Shown: piece by piece, positions 31,985-39,354 of the stretch
Layout: each line of letters opens with the position of its first letter
How positions within the stretch are numbered: position 1 is the first letter of the stretch
Source of the DNA: Microbacterium sp. SSM24
GTDB taxonomy: Bacteria > Actinomycetota > Actinomycetes > Actinomycetales > Microbacteriaceae
Reading direction: 5' to 3'
Assembly: GCF_025989145.1 (NCBI RefSeq)
Contig: NZ_JAPDNQ010000001.1
Location: forward strand, 1,178,001-1,242,000
DNA length: 64,000 nucleotides
Translations under genes and position numbers: made by a program
The notes under the pieces: model-generated
The model's input: the letters and a program-made list of their open reading frames with translations, nothing else
The model's database searches: none
What the model was told of the DNA's origin: nothing

Positions 31985-33970
31985 TCAGGCGGCGCGGATG
32001 ACGTCGAGGACGGCCTCGCCGTAGGCCTCGCGCTTCTTCGCGCCGATGCCGGTGACGCCGTCCAGGCCCGCGAGGCTCTCGGGGCGCGTCTCGGCGAGCG
32101 CGCGGAGTGTCGCATCGCCGAACACGATGTAGGCGGGCACGCCGAGCTCGCGCGCGACGCCGGCGCGCCACTCGCGCAGGGCCTCGAACAGCGGCCGGTC
32201 GCGCTCGGCGAGCGTGTCGGACGCCGACACCTTGCGCACGCGAGCGGCGCCGCCGGCGCGCCCGAGCACGTCGCGACGCAACGGCACGGCCGACTCGCCC
32301 TTCAGAACGCCGGCGGCGGGTTCGCCCAGCGCGAGGGTGCCGTACTCACCGCGCGAGACCAGGATGCCCCTCGCCAGCAGCTGTCGGATGACGCTGCGCC
32401 AGTCCTGCTCCGACAGATCGGCGCCGAGGCCGTAGGTCGAGAGCGAGTCGTGGCCCTGCTGCCGGATGCGCTCGGTCGAAGACCCCCGCAGGATGTCGAT
32501 GAGGTGCCCGGCGCCGAACGCCTGGCCGCGTTCGCGCTGCAGCCGCACGATGGTCGAAAGCAGCTTCTGCGCAGGGACGAGGCCGTCCCAGGTCTCGGGC
32601 GCCTCGAGGCAGGTGTCGCAGTTCCCGCACCGTCCGGCGGGCTCGCCGAAGTATCCGAGGAGGTTCTGGCGGCGGCATCCGATCGTCTCGCACAGCGCCA
32701 GCATGGCGTCGAGGTGCTGACCGAGACGGTTCTTGAACGCGCGATCGCCGGGGCTCTGGTCGATCATGCGGCGCTGCTGCACCACGTCGCCGAGGCCGTA
32801 CGCCATCCAGACGACGGCGGGGTCGCCGTCACGGCCCGCGCGACCGGTCTCCTGGTAGTACCCCTCGACCGATTTGGGCAGGTCGATATGGGCGACGAAG
32901 CGCACGTCGGGCTTGTCGATGCCCATGCCGAACGCGATGGTCGCGACCATGACGACGCCCTCGTCGCGAAGGAACCGCGACTGGTTCGCGGCACGTGTGG
33001 ATGCCTCGAGCCCGGCGTGGTACGGGAGCGCGTCGAAGCCCTGCGTGCGCAGGAACTCGGCCGTCTGCTCGACGGACTTGCGACTGAGCGCGTAGACGAT
33101 GCCGGCGGAGCTCTCGGGCTGAGAGCGGATGAAGGCGGCGAGCTGCCGGCGCGGGTCGGTCTTCGCGTCGATGCGGTACTGGATGTTGGGGCGGTCGAAG
33201 CTCGACACGAAGTGCCGCGCTCCGGGGAGGCGGAGCCGCTCGGTGAGCTCTCGATGGGTCGCCGGGGTCGCCGTGGCGGTGAGTGCGAGCCGCGGGACGC
33301 CCGGGAAGCGCTCGGCGAGCTCGCCGAGCGCGAGGTAGTCGGGACGGAAGTCGTGGCCCCACTGCGATACGCAATGGGCTTCATCGATCGCGATGACGCT
33401 GAGCGATCCGCGGGCGAGGAACCGCAGCGTCGCCTCGGTGGTGAGTCGCTCAGGCGCGACGTAGAGCAGGTCGAGGTCGCCCGCGAGGTAGGCCTGCTCG
33501 ACCGCCGCGCGCTCGTGCGGCGCCTGCGTGGAGTTGAGGTAGGCGGCGCGCACGCCGTTGGCGAGGAGCGCGTCGACCTGGTCGTGCATGAGCGCGATGA
33601 GCGGACTCACCACCAGGCCCGTGCCCGGTCGGATGAGCGCGGGCACCTGGTAGCAGACGCTCTTGCCGCCGCCGGTCGGCATCAGCACGACCGCGTCGCC
33701 GCCGGCGACGACGTGCTCGACGATCGCGCCCTGCTCTCCGCGGAACGCATCGTAGCCGTAGACCTCGTGCAGCACGGCGCGGGGATCGGCGCCGACGAAG
33801 TCGCGGCGGGGCGCCGACGCGAACGCCGGCTCGGGTGCACCGAGTCCCGGCGTCGGCCCGCCGAACCGCGACTGCTCGACGTAGGGAGGCTCGTCGAACT
33901 CGGGCGGCGGCGCGAACTCGTCGGGATCCCACTCGAGGTCGGCGTACGGGTCGCCCTGCGGAGTGCTCAT
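31985..33970 (-). CDS. recQ: RecQ-family ATP-dependent DNA helicase
   Basis: 661 residues, 3'-5' DNA helicase for recombination and repair. Motif I 'VLMPTGGGKSVCYQVP' at about 95, DEAH-type motif 'IAIDEAHCVSQWGHDFRPDY', motif VI 'YYQETGRAGRDGDPAVV', the RecQ zinc module 'CETIGC...CGNCDTC' and a C-terminal HRDC domain ('FEALREWRAGVARELGVPAYIVFGDATLRALAE'). ATG 33970 starts a roughly 65-residue acidic leader before the helicase core; the longer open frame to 34198 is intergenic and contains a hairpin. The gene converges with the GNAT-GH16 gene, with an 88-base gap. Confidence 0.95.
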   Translation of the reverse strand: MSTPQGDPYADLEWDPDEFAPPPEFDEPPYVEQSRFGGPTPGLGAPEPAFASAPRRDFVGADPRAVLHEVYGYDAFRGEQGAIVEHVVAGGDAVVLMPTGGGKSVCYQVPALIRPGTGLVVSPLIALMHDQVDALLANGVRAAYLNSTQAPHERAAVEQAYLAGDLDLLYVAPERLTTEATLRFLARGSLSVIAIDEAHCVSQWGHDFRPDYLALGELAERFPGVPRLALTATATPATHRELTERLRLPGARHFVSSFDRPNIQYRIDAKTDPRRQLAAFIRSQPESSAGIVYALSRKSVEQTAEFLRTQGFDALPYHAGLEASTRAANQSRFLRDEGVVMVATIAFGMGIDKPDVRFVAHIDLPKSVEGYYQETGRAGRDGDPAVVWMAYGLGDVVQQRRMIDQSPGDRAFKNRLGQHLDAMLALCETIGCRRQNLLGYFGEPAGRCGNCDTCLEAPETWDGLVPAQKLLSTIVRLQRERGQAFGAGHLIDILRGSSTERIRQQGHDSLSTYGLGADLSEQDWRSVIRQLLARGILVSRGEYGTLALGEPAAGVLKGESAVPLRRDVLGRAGGAARVRKVSASDTLAERDRPLFEALREWRAGVARELGVPAYIVFGDATLRALAETRPESLAGLDGVTGIGAKKREAYGEAVLDVIRAA

Positions 33971-34061
33971 CCCCTCCAGGGTAGCCGCGTCCTCCGACGC
34001 CGAACCCGGCCGAGCCGCCCTCCGTGGAGCCCCGGCGACCTCGCCCGCTGGGGAGGAACCT

Positions 34062-34117
34062 CGAGTCGCCAAGACACGCCGGCATCGCGCCCGCTGCCGG
34101 CGTGTTCTGGCGACTCG
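34062..34117. repeat. long hairpin, family C
   Basis: 23-base arms at 34062-34084 and 34095-34117 with two adjacent mismatches and a 10-base loop; arm core ACACGCCGGCA. It lies between divergent recQ and SDR genes, so it is not a terminator for either. The shape is like the REP-type elements elsewhere in this window, but the sequence differs. Confidence 0.75.
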
Positions 34118-34248
34118 GGGCCCTGGCGATCCGGCGGAGGGGCTGCGGTATCGTCGGCGCCATGCAATGCCGATGAACGCCCCCCGCTCCCGCAGCACTC
34201 ACGCCGCACGCTCGCAGCACGTGACGCACGGCATCCGAAAGGCATCGC

Positions 34249-35121
34249 ATGTTCTCCTCAGACCCCCTCCCCCTCCGAGGGCGCACCGCGCTCGTGACCG
34301 GCGTCTCGCGCCGGCGCGGCATCGGGTTCGCCGTCGCCCGCCGCTTCGCCGCGCTGGGCGCCGACGTCTTCATCCACCACTTCTCGGCGCACGACACCCC
34401 GCAGCCGTGGGGCGGCGACGACCTCGACCTCGTGCGCTCGGAGCTGCGCACCGCGCTCACCGACGGCGCGGTTCTCGGCGACGTCGACGCCGACCTGCGC
34501 GACCCCGCCGCCATCGACCGGGTCATCGACGCGGCGCGCGCACTGACCGGCCGGCTCGACATCCTCGTGTGCAACCACGCGCAGTCCGGCGGCGACGGCG
34601 CCCTGCTCGACATGACCGCCGATCGCCTCGACGCGTTCTGGACGGCCAACGCACGCTCGACGCTGCTGCTCACCCGCGCGTTCGCGGCGCTCCACGCGGA
34701 GAGCGCCCCGGGAGCTCGGCCCGGCGAGCGCATCGCTCGGACCGAGCCCTTCGCGGCACCGGTCGGCCGCGTGTTCTGGATGACGTCGGGCCAGATCCAC
34801 GGACCCATGCGCGGCGAAGTGGCTTACGCGACGAGCAAGGCGGCGCTCGCGGGCATCACCCCGACGGTCGCGGCGGAGCTGCTCGACCTCGGGATCATCC
34901 TCAACACCATCGACCCCGGCCCGGTGAACACCGGCTACCTCGACCCGGAGACGACCGACCGGCCGCTCGACGAACTCCAGGAGTGGATCCGCACGACCCC
35001 GTTCGGCCGCGTCGGGCGCCCCGACGACCCCGCCCGGCTGATCGCCTGGCTCGCGACCGACGAGGGCGCGTGGGTCATCGGCCAGGTCCTCTCCTCCGAC
35101 GGCGGTTTCTCCCTCGGCTGA
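34249..35121 (+). CDS. SDR-family NAD(P)-dependent oxidoreductase (FabG-like)
   Basis: 290 residues, Rossmann-fold short-chain dehydrogenase. Cofactor motif 'ALVTGVSRRRGIGFAVARRF' at residues 14-33 (TGxxxxxGIG with a longer loop), 'LVCNHAQSG' (NNAG variant NHAQ), catalytic Ser in 'FWMTSGQIHG', Tyr and Lys in 'VAYATSKAALAG', and the C-terminal 'WVIGQVLSSDGGFSLG'. The basic SRRR in the cofactor loop suggests NADP(H). The substrate is unknown; the TGVSRRRGIG subgroup is often annotated as 3-oxoacyl-ACP reductase-like. ATG 34249 has GAAAGG 8 bases upstream. Confidence 0.92.
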   Translation: MFSSDPLPLRGRTALVTGVSRRRGIGFAVARRFAALGADVFIHHFSAHDTPQPWGGDDLDLVRSELRTALTDGAVLGDVDADLRDPAAIDRVIDAARALTGRLDILVCNHAQSGGDGALLDMTADRLDAFWTANARSTLLLTRAFAALHAESAPGARPGERIARTEPFAAPVGRVFWMTSGQIHGPMRGEVAYATSKAALAGITPTVAAELLDLGIILNTIDPGPVNTGYLDPETTDRPLDELQEWIRTTPFGRVGRPDDPARLIAWLATDEGAWVIGQVLSSDGGFSLG

Positions 35122-35137
35122 GCCCGCCTGGCCTTCT

Positions 35138-35203
35138 TCCGTTTGTGCGGGCGAATGTGCGCCCGCGCGGCGCGGCAAGCGGCCATTCGCCCGCACAAAC
35201 GGA
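35138..35203. repeat. long inverted-repeat element, family B copy 2
   Basis: Perfect 20-base arms 35138-35157 and 35184-35203 (core TCCGTTTGTGCGGGCG) around GC-rich loop DNA. Homologous, in the opposite orientation, to 30001-30074. It lies between convergent genes (SDR stop at 35121, helicase stop at 35228), where it may also act as a bidirectional terminator. Confidence 0.85.
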
Positions 35204-35227
35204 CCCCAGGTTCGGAAGCGGGGCGGG

Positions 35228-37843
35228 CTAGAGCCGCACGACCTCGGTGATGCGCACCACGGCGGTGCCGGCCTCTTCGGATGCCGGGAGGTCGACCTCG
35301 CCGCGGATGCGCCAGTCGTGATTGCCCTCCGGATCGTCGATCGTCTGCTCGACGCGCCAGAGACCGGATGCCGCGGCATCCGCCTCGTCGATGGTCACGA
35401 GTTTCGGCGACCGGGCCGGGCCGCCCGTCAGCAGCTCGTCGTGCTCGTCGAAGTAGGCGTCGAGCGCGGCAGGCCAGTCCACATCGGGATCGAGCTCCAC
35501 GAGGTCGTCGTCGCGCTGCAGCGCCGCGAGCTGCACACGCCGGAACAGCTCGTTGCGCACGAGCACGAGGAATGCGCGGCGATTGGTGAGCACCGACGGG
35601 GGCGCGGGCGGCACGACCGGCGCGTCCGGATCGGCGGCGGGGTTGATCAGCGCCTCCCACTCGTCCACGAGGCTCGAGTCGACCTGGCGCACGAGCTCGC
35701 CGAGCCACGCGACGAGGTCGTGCAGCGACTCGGTCTGCGCCTCGGCGGGCACGGTCTGGCGGATCGCACGGTAGGCGTCGGAGAGGTACCGCAGCACGAG
35801 CCCCTCGCTGCGGGCGAGCTGGTAGTGGTTGATCAGCTCGGCGAAGGAGAACGCCCGCTCGAACATGTCGCGCACGACCGATTTCGGAGACAGCTCGAAG
35901 TCGCGCACCCAGGGCTGGCTCGACGCGAACACCTCGAACGACTGGGCCAGGAGCTCCTCCAGCGGCTTCGGGTACGAGACCTCCTCGAGCAGCTCCATGC
36001 GCTCGTCGTACTCGATCCCCTCGCGCTTCATCGCCGCGACCGCCTCACCGCGCGCCTGGAATTGCTGCTGCGAGAGCACGGGACGCGGATCGTCGAGCGT
36101 CGCCTCGATCACGCTCACGACGTCGAGCGCGTAGTGCCCGGTGCCGGCGGATCGCCGTACAGAACTCGACGGATTCGCGACCTCGGAGCCGCCATCCGCG
36201 TCCACCGCGGCCGGGCCGGCCGCTTCCGTGGAGTTCTGCCCGCGCACGTGCGGCGCCCGGTCCTCCTCTTCAGGGTCGAGCAGGCCGATCGCGGCGAGCG
36301 CGAACGGGGACAGCGGCTGGTTGAGTGCGAAGTTCGGCTGCAGATCGACGGTGAGGCGGATGGCCCCCGTCGACCGGTCGACCTCGACGACGTCGGCCGC
36401 CAGCAGCGTGCGGAAGATCGCCAGCGCCCGGCGTGCGAGTTCGAACTGGCGCGCCCGCGGCTCGTGGTTGTCGCGGACGAGCGCGCGCACGTTCGCGAAC
36501 ACGTCGCCGCCGCGCGCGATGACGTTGATGAGCATCGCGGCCGTCAGCTGCAGCTGCGGCACCAGCGGCTCGGGCTCCGCCGCGATGAGCCGGTCGTAGG
36601 ATGCCTCGCTCCAGTTCACGAACCCCTGCGGCGCCTTCTTGCGCACGACCTTCTTGAGCTTCTTGGGGTCGTCGCCGGCCTTGGCGAGGGCGACCGCGTT
36701 CTCGACCTCGTGATCCGGCGCCATCACGACGACGGTTCCCGCGGTGTCGTAGCCGGCTCGTCCCGCGCGGCCGGCGATCTGGTGGAATTCGCGGGCGCTG
36801 AGCTGCCGCATCCGCTGTCCGTCGTACTTCGCGAGAGCGGTCACGAGCACGGTGCGGATCGGCACGTTGATGCCCACGCCGAGGGTGTCGGTGCCGCAGA
36901 TCACGCGCAGCAGGCCCCGCTGGGCGAGCGTCTCGACGAGGCGGCGGTAGCGCGGGAGCATCCCGGCGTGGTGCACGCCGATGCCGGCGCGGACGTAGCG
37001 TGACAGCGTGCGGCCGAACGCCGTCGTGAAGCGGAATCCGCCGATCGCCTCCGCGATCGCGTCGCGCTGCTCGCGCGAGACGACCCGGATCGACGACAGC
37101 GCCTGCGCGCGCTCCATGGCGGCGGCCTGCGAGAAGTGCACGACGTACACCGGCGACTGCCCGGTCTGCAGCAGGTCCTCGACGGTCTCATGGACGGGCG
37201 TGCGGGCGTACGAGAAGAACAGCGGCACGGGCCGCTCGACGCCGGTGATGCGCGCAGTCGGGCGGCCGGTGCGGCGCGACAGGTCGTCGGCGATCGTCGT
37301 GACGTCCCCGAGCGTCGCCGACATCAGGATGAACTGGGCACGCGGGAGCAGGAGCAGCGGCACCTGCCACGCCCACCCTCGATCGGGGTCGCCGTAGTAG
37401 TGGAATTCGTCCATGACGACCTGGTCGACCGCTGCGTCGGCCCCTCGCCGCAGCGCGAGGTTCGCGAGGATCTCGGCGGTGCAGCACACGATCGGCGCGT
37501 CGGGGTTGACCGACGAATCGCCCGTGACCATCCCGACGTGGGCCGCGCCGAAGATCTCGACGAGGGAGAAGAATTTCTCGCTCACCAGTGCCTTGATCGG
37601 CGCCGTGTAGTACGTGCGGCCGCCGCGTGCGAGTGCGGCGGCGTGGGCCGCGACGGCGACGAGCGACTTGCCCGTCCCCGTCGGGGTGGACAGGATCACA
37701 TTCGATCCCGACACGATCTCGATGACGGCCTCGTCCTGCGCCGGGTACAGCGTCAGCCCACGATCGGCGGCCCACTCGACGAAGCCCAGGTACGCGCTGT
37801 CGTCGTCGGCGCCGCGCGGCACGGCGTCGAGGAGCGAGAGCAT
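35228..37843 (-). CDS. Ski2-like DEAD/DEAH helicase with DUF3516 C terminus
   Basis: 871 residues. RNA/DNA helicase core: motif I 'ILSTPTGTGKSLVAVA' near 45, 'TYYTAPIKALVSEKFF', DEFH box 'VVMDEFHYYGD', 'ILMSATLGDV', 'VICGTDTLGVGINVPIRTV' and 'FHQIAGRAGRAGYD'. The C-terminal approximately 400 residues match the DUF3516 region found with such helicases in actinobacteria. Residues near 535-565 carry a hydrophilic stretch encoded by an inverted-repeat segment (36160-36238) that seems inserted in frame between 'LLDPEEEDRA' and 'GTGHYALDVV'. ATG 37843 begins the conserved N terminus 'MLSLLDAVPRG'; upstream codons are not conserved-looking. Confidence 0.93.
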   Translation of the reverse strand: MLSLLDAVPRGADDDSAYLGFVEWAADRGLTLYPAQDEAVIEIVSGSNVILSTPTGTGKSLVAVAAHAAALARGGRTYYTAPIKALVSEKFFSLVEIFGAAHVGMVTGDSSVNPDAPIVCCTAEILANLALRRGADAAVDQVVMDEFHYYGDPDRGWAWQVPLLLLPRAQFILMSATLGDVTTIADDLSRRTGRPTARITGVERPVPLFFSYARTPVHETVEDLLQTGQSPVYVVHFSQAAAMERAQALSSIRVVSREQRDAIAEAIGGFRFTTAFGRTLSRYVRAGIGVHHAGMLPRYRRLVETLAQRGLLRVICGTDTLGVGINVPIRTVLVTALAKYDGQRMRQLSAREFHQIAGRAGRAGYDTAGTVVVMAPDHEVENAVALAKAGDDPKKLKKVVRKKAPQGFVNWSEASYDRLIAAEPEPLVPQLQLTAAMLINVIARGGDVFANVRALVRDNHEPRARQFELARRALAIFRTLLAADVVEVDRSTGAIRLTVDLQPNFALNQPLSPFALAAIGLLDPEEEDRAPHVRGQNSTEAAGPAAVDADGGSEVANPSSSVRRSAGTGHYALDVVSVIEATLDDPRPVLSQQQFQARGEAVAAMKREGIEYDERMELLEEVSYPKPLEELLAQSFEVFASSQPWVRDFELSPKSVVRDMFERAFSFAELINHYQLARSEGLVLRYLSDAYRAIRQTVPAEAQTESLHDLVAWLGELVRQVDSSLVDEWEALINPAADPDAPVVPPAPPSVLTNRRAFLVLVRNELFRRVQLAALQRDDDLVELDPDVDWPAALDAYFDEHDELLTGGPARSPKLVTIDEADAAASGLWRVEQTIDDPEGNHDWRIRGEVDLPASEEAGTAVVRITEVVRL
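36160..36238. repeat. inverted-repeat element inside the DUF3516 helicase gene
   Basis: Arms CAGAACTCGACGGA (36160-36173) and TCCGTGGAGTTCTG (36225-36238) are complementary at 13 of 14 positions, with a GC-rich 51-base centre. In the gene frame it encodes about 26 hydrophilic residues (Gln-Asn-Ser-Thr and Ser-Ser-Ser flanking Ala/Gly/Pro) in a linker between two conserved regions. The length and frame keep the protein intact. Confidence 0.65.
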
Positions 37844-37965
37844 GCTCCCGAGTCTGCCAGCAAGAACGCGACGGATGCCTCGGCCCGCCCCGCGTGCGAG
37901 GTGCGGCGCGCTGGCGGAACACCCGCCGCCGGCCGTACGTTGAAGCGGACGACGAAAGGATGCCG

Positions 37966-38286
37966 ATGCCCGCCTCCACCGATGAGACCACCGTCGCACG
38001 CAACGACGAGGAACGCCGCTACGAGATCCATGTCGGCGATGTCCTCGCCGGGTTCACGACCTTCCGGCCCGACGCGCAGGGGCGCCTGCGCTTCCCGCAC
38101 ACCGAGGTGGACCCCGCCTTCCGCGGTCGCGGTCTCGCCCAGACCGTCGTGGCCGAGGCGATGGCCGATGCCGCCCGCCGCGGCGAGACCGTCATCCCGC
38201 ACTGCCCGGTCGTGGCGAAGTACCTCCGCGAGCACGAGGTCCCCGGTCTGACCGTGGAGTGGCCGGCCCACGCCCACCCCGAGTGA
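37966..38286 (+). CDS. small GNAT-like N-acetyltransferase (YjdJ/GtlA-type)
   Basis: 106 residues, the short acetyltransferase family with one acetyl-CoA site: 'RFPHTEVDPAFRGRGLAQTVVAEAMADAAR' region and 'GETVIPHCPVVAKYLREHEVP', where the Cys and the 'Y' segment are family landmarks. Members of this group acetylate unknown small targets. ATG 37966 fits the AAAGGA ribosome-binding site 7 bases upstream better than ATG 37960, which overlaps it. It is divergent from the helicase and 9 bases before the pirin gene, probably one transcript. Confidence 0.9.
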   Translation: MPASTDETTVARNDEERRYEIHVGDVLAGFTTFRPDAQGRLRFPHTEVDPAFRGRGLAQTVVAEAMADAARRGETVIPHCPVVAKYLREHEVPGLTVEWPAHAHPE

Positions 38287-38295
38287 CGCGCTGAC

Positions 38296-39285
38296 ATGAC
38301 GCGACTCGACACCGACGACGCCCCCATCACGGAGGCCCCCGCCGCGTGCGACGGTCCCCGCGCGCTGCTCCTCGAGGCGCGGGAGGTCCCGCTGGGCGGC
38401 GTCCGGGCGATGAGCGTGCGCCGCGCGCTGCCTCAGCGCGACCTGCCGCTCGTCGGCGCATGGTGCTTCCTCGACCGTTTCGGGCCGCAGGTCACGCGCA
38501 TGCGCGTCGAACCGCACCCGCACATCGGGCTGCAGACGGTGACCTGGCCCCTCGTCGGCGAGGTGCGGCACCGCGACTCCGTCGGCAGCGACGTCACCGT
38601 CCGGCGCGGCGCGCTGAACCTCATGACCAGTGGCGACGGCATCTCCCATTCGGAGTACTCCGTGGGAGCGGATGCCGCGCCCCTCGACGCCCTGCAGCTG
38701 TGGGTCGCTCTTCCCGAGTCCCGTCGCCACGGTGCGCCCGCCTTCGAGCAGCACGCCGTGCTGCCCGAGGTCCCGCTCGACGCCGTGCAGGGCGACGCCG
38801 GGTCGGCGACGGTCGTGCTGGGAGCCTTCGCCGGCGCGAGCTCGCCCGCCACGACGTACACGCCGATCGTGGGCGCCGAGATCCGCGTGCCCGCCGGGTC
38901 CCGCGTCTCCCTGCCGCTCGACCCCGCGTGGGAGCACGCGCTGATCGGTGTGGCGGGGGATGCCGCGGTGCACGCCGCACCCGATGCCGGATCGACCGGC
39001 GTCGACGACGCGCACCTGCTGTATCTCGGCATCCGCCGTTCGTCGGTCGACGTGTCGAGCGTCACCGGCGCGACGCTCTTCCTGCTGGGCGGCGAGCCCT
39101 TCGAGGACGACATCGTGATGTGGTGGAACTTCGTCGGCCGCACCCACGAGGAGATCGTGGCGGCCCGCGACGCGTGGGAGTCACGCGATGCCCGCTTCGG
39201 GAGAGTCATCGACCACGGCGACGAACGCATCCCCGCCCCGCCGCTCCCCGCCGTGCGGCTCACGCGCCGACGCCGGCGGGTCTAG
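38296..39285 (+). CDS. pirin family bicupin protein
   Basis: 329 residues, two cupin domains. The N-terminal cupin has the metal-binding pattern 'EPHPHIGLQTVTW' (two His) and 'GDGISHSEYS' (His and Glu), the four ligands typical of pirins; 'GAWCFLDRFGP' is also conserved. The C-terminal cupin shows 'GGEPFEDDIVMWWNFVGRTHEEI'. Some pirins show quercetin 2,3-dioxygenase activity and others respond to stress; the substrate cannot be told here. It follows the small acetyltransferase by 9 bases and ends in a strong hairpin terminator shared with the convergent subtilase gene. Confidence 0.94.
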   Translation: MTRLDTDDAPITEAPAACDGPRALLLEAREVPLGGVRAMSVRRALPQRDLPLVGAWCFLDRFGPQVTRMRVEPHPHIGLQTVTWPLVGEVRHRDSVGSDVTVRRGALNLMTSGDGISHSEYSVGADAAPLDALQLWVALPESRRHGAPAFEQHAVLPEVPLDAVQGDAGSATVVLGAFAGASSPATTYTPIVGAEIRVPAGSRVSLPLDPAWEHALIGVAGDAAVHAAPDAGSTGVDDAHLLYLGIRRSSVDVSSVTGATLFLLGGEPFEDDIVMWWNFVGRTHEEIVAARDAWESRDARFGRVIDHGDERIPAPPLPAVRLTRRRRRV

Positions 39286-39303
39286 CCGCGGCGCATCAGC
39301 GCC

Positions 39304-39352
39304 GCACGCACGGCGAAGGCGCCCGGGCCGAAGCCCGGACGCCTCCGCGTGC
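39304..39352. terminator. bidirectional hairpin terminator between pirin and subtilase genes
   Basis: Outer arms GCACGC/GCGTGC and inner arms GAAGGCG-CCGGGC / GCCCGG-CGCC close on the loop CGAA (39329-39332). It lies between two convergent stops (39285 and 39355). No U-tract, as usual in high-GC actinobacteria. Confidence 0.7.
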
Positions 39353-39354
39353 AC

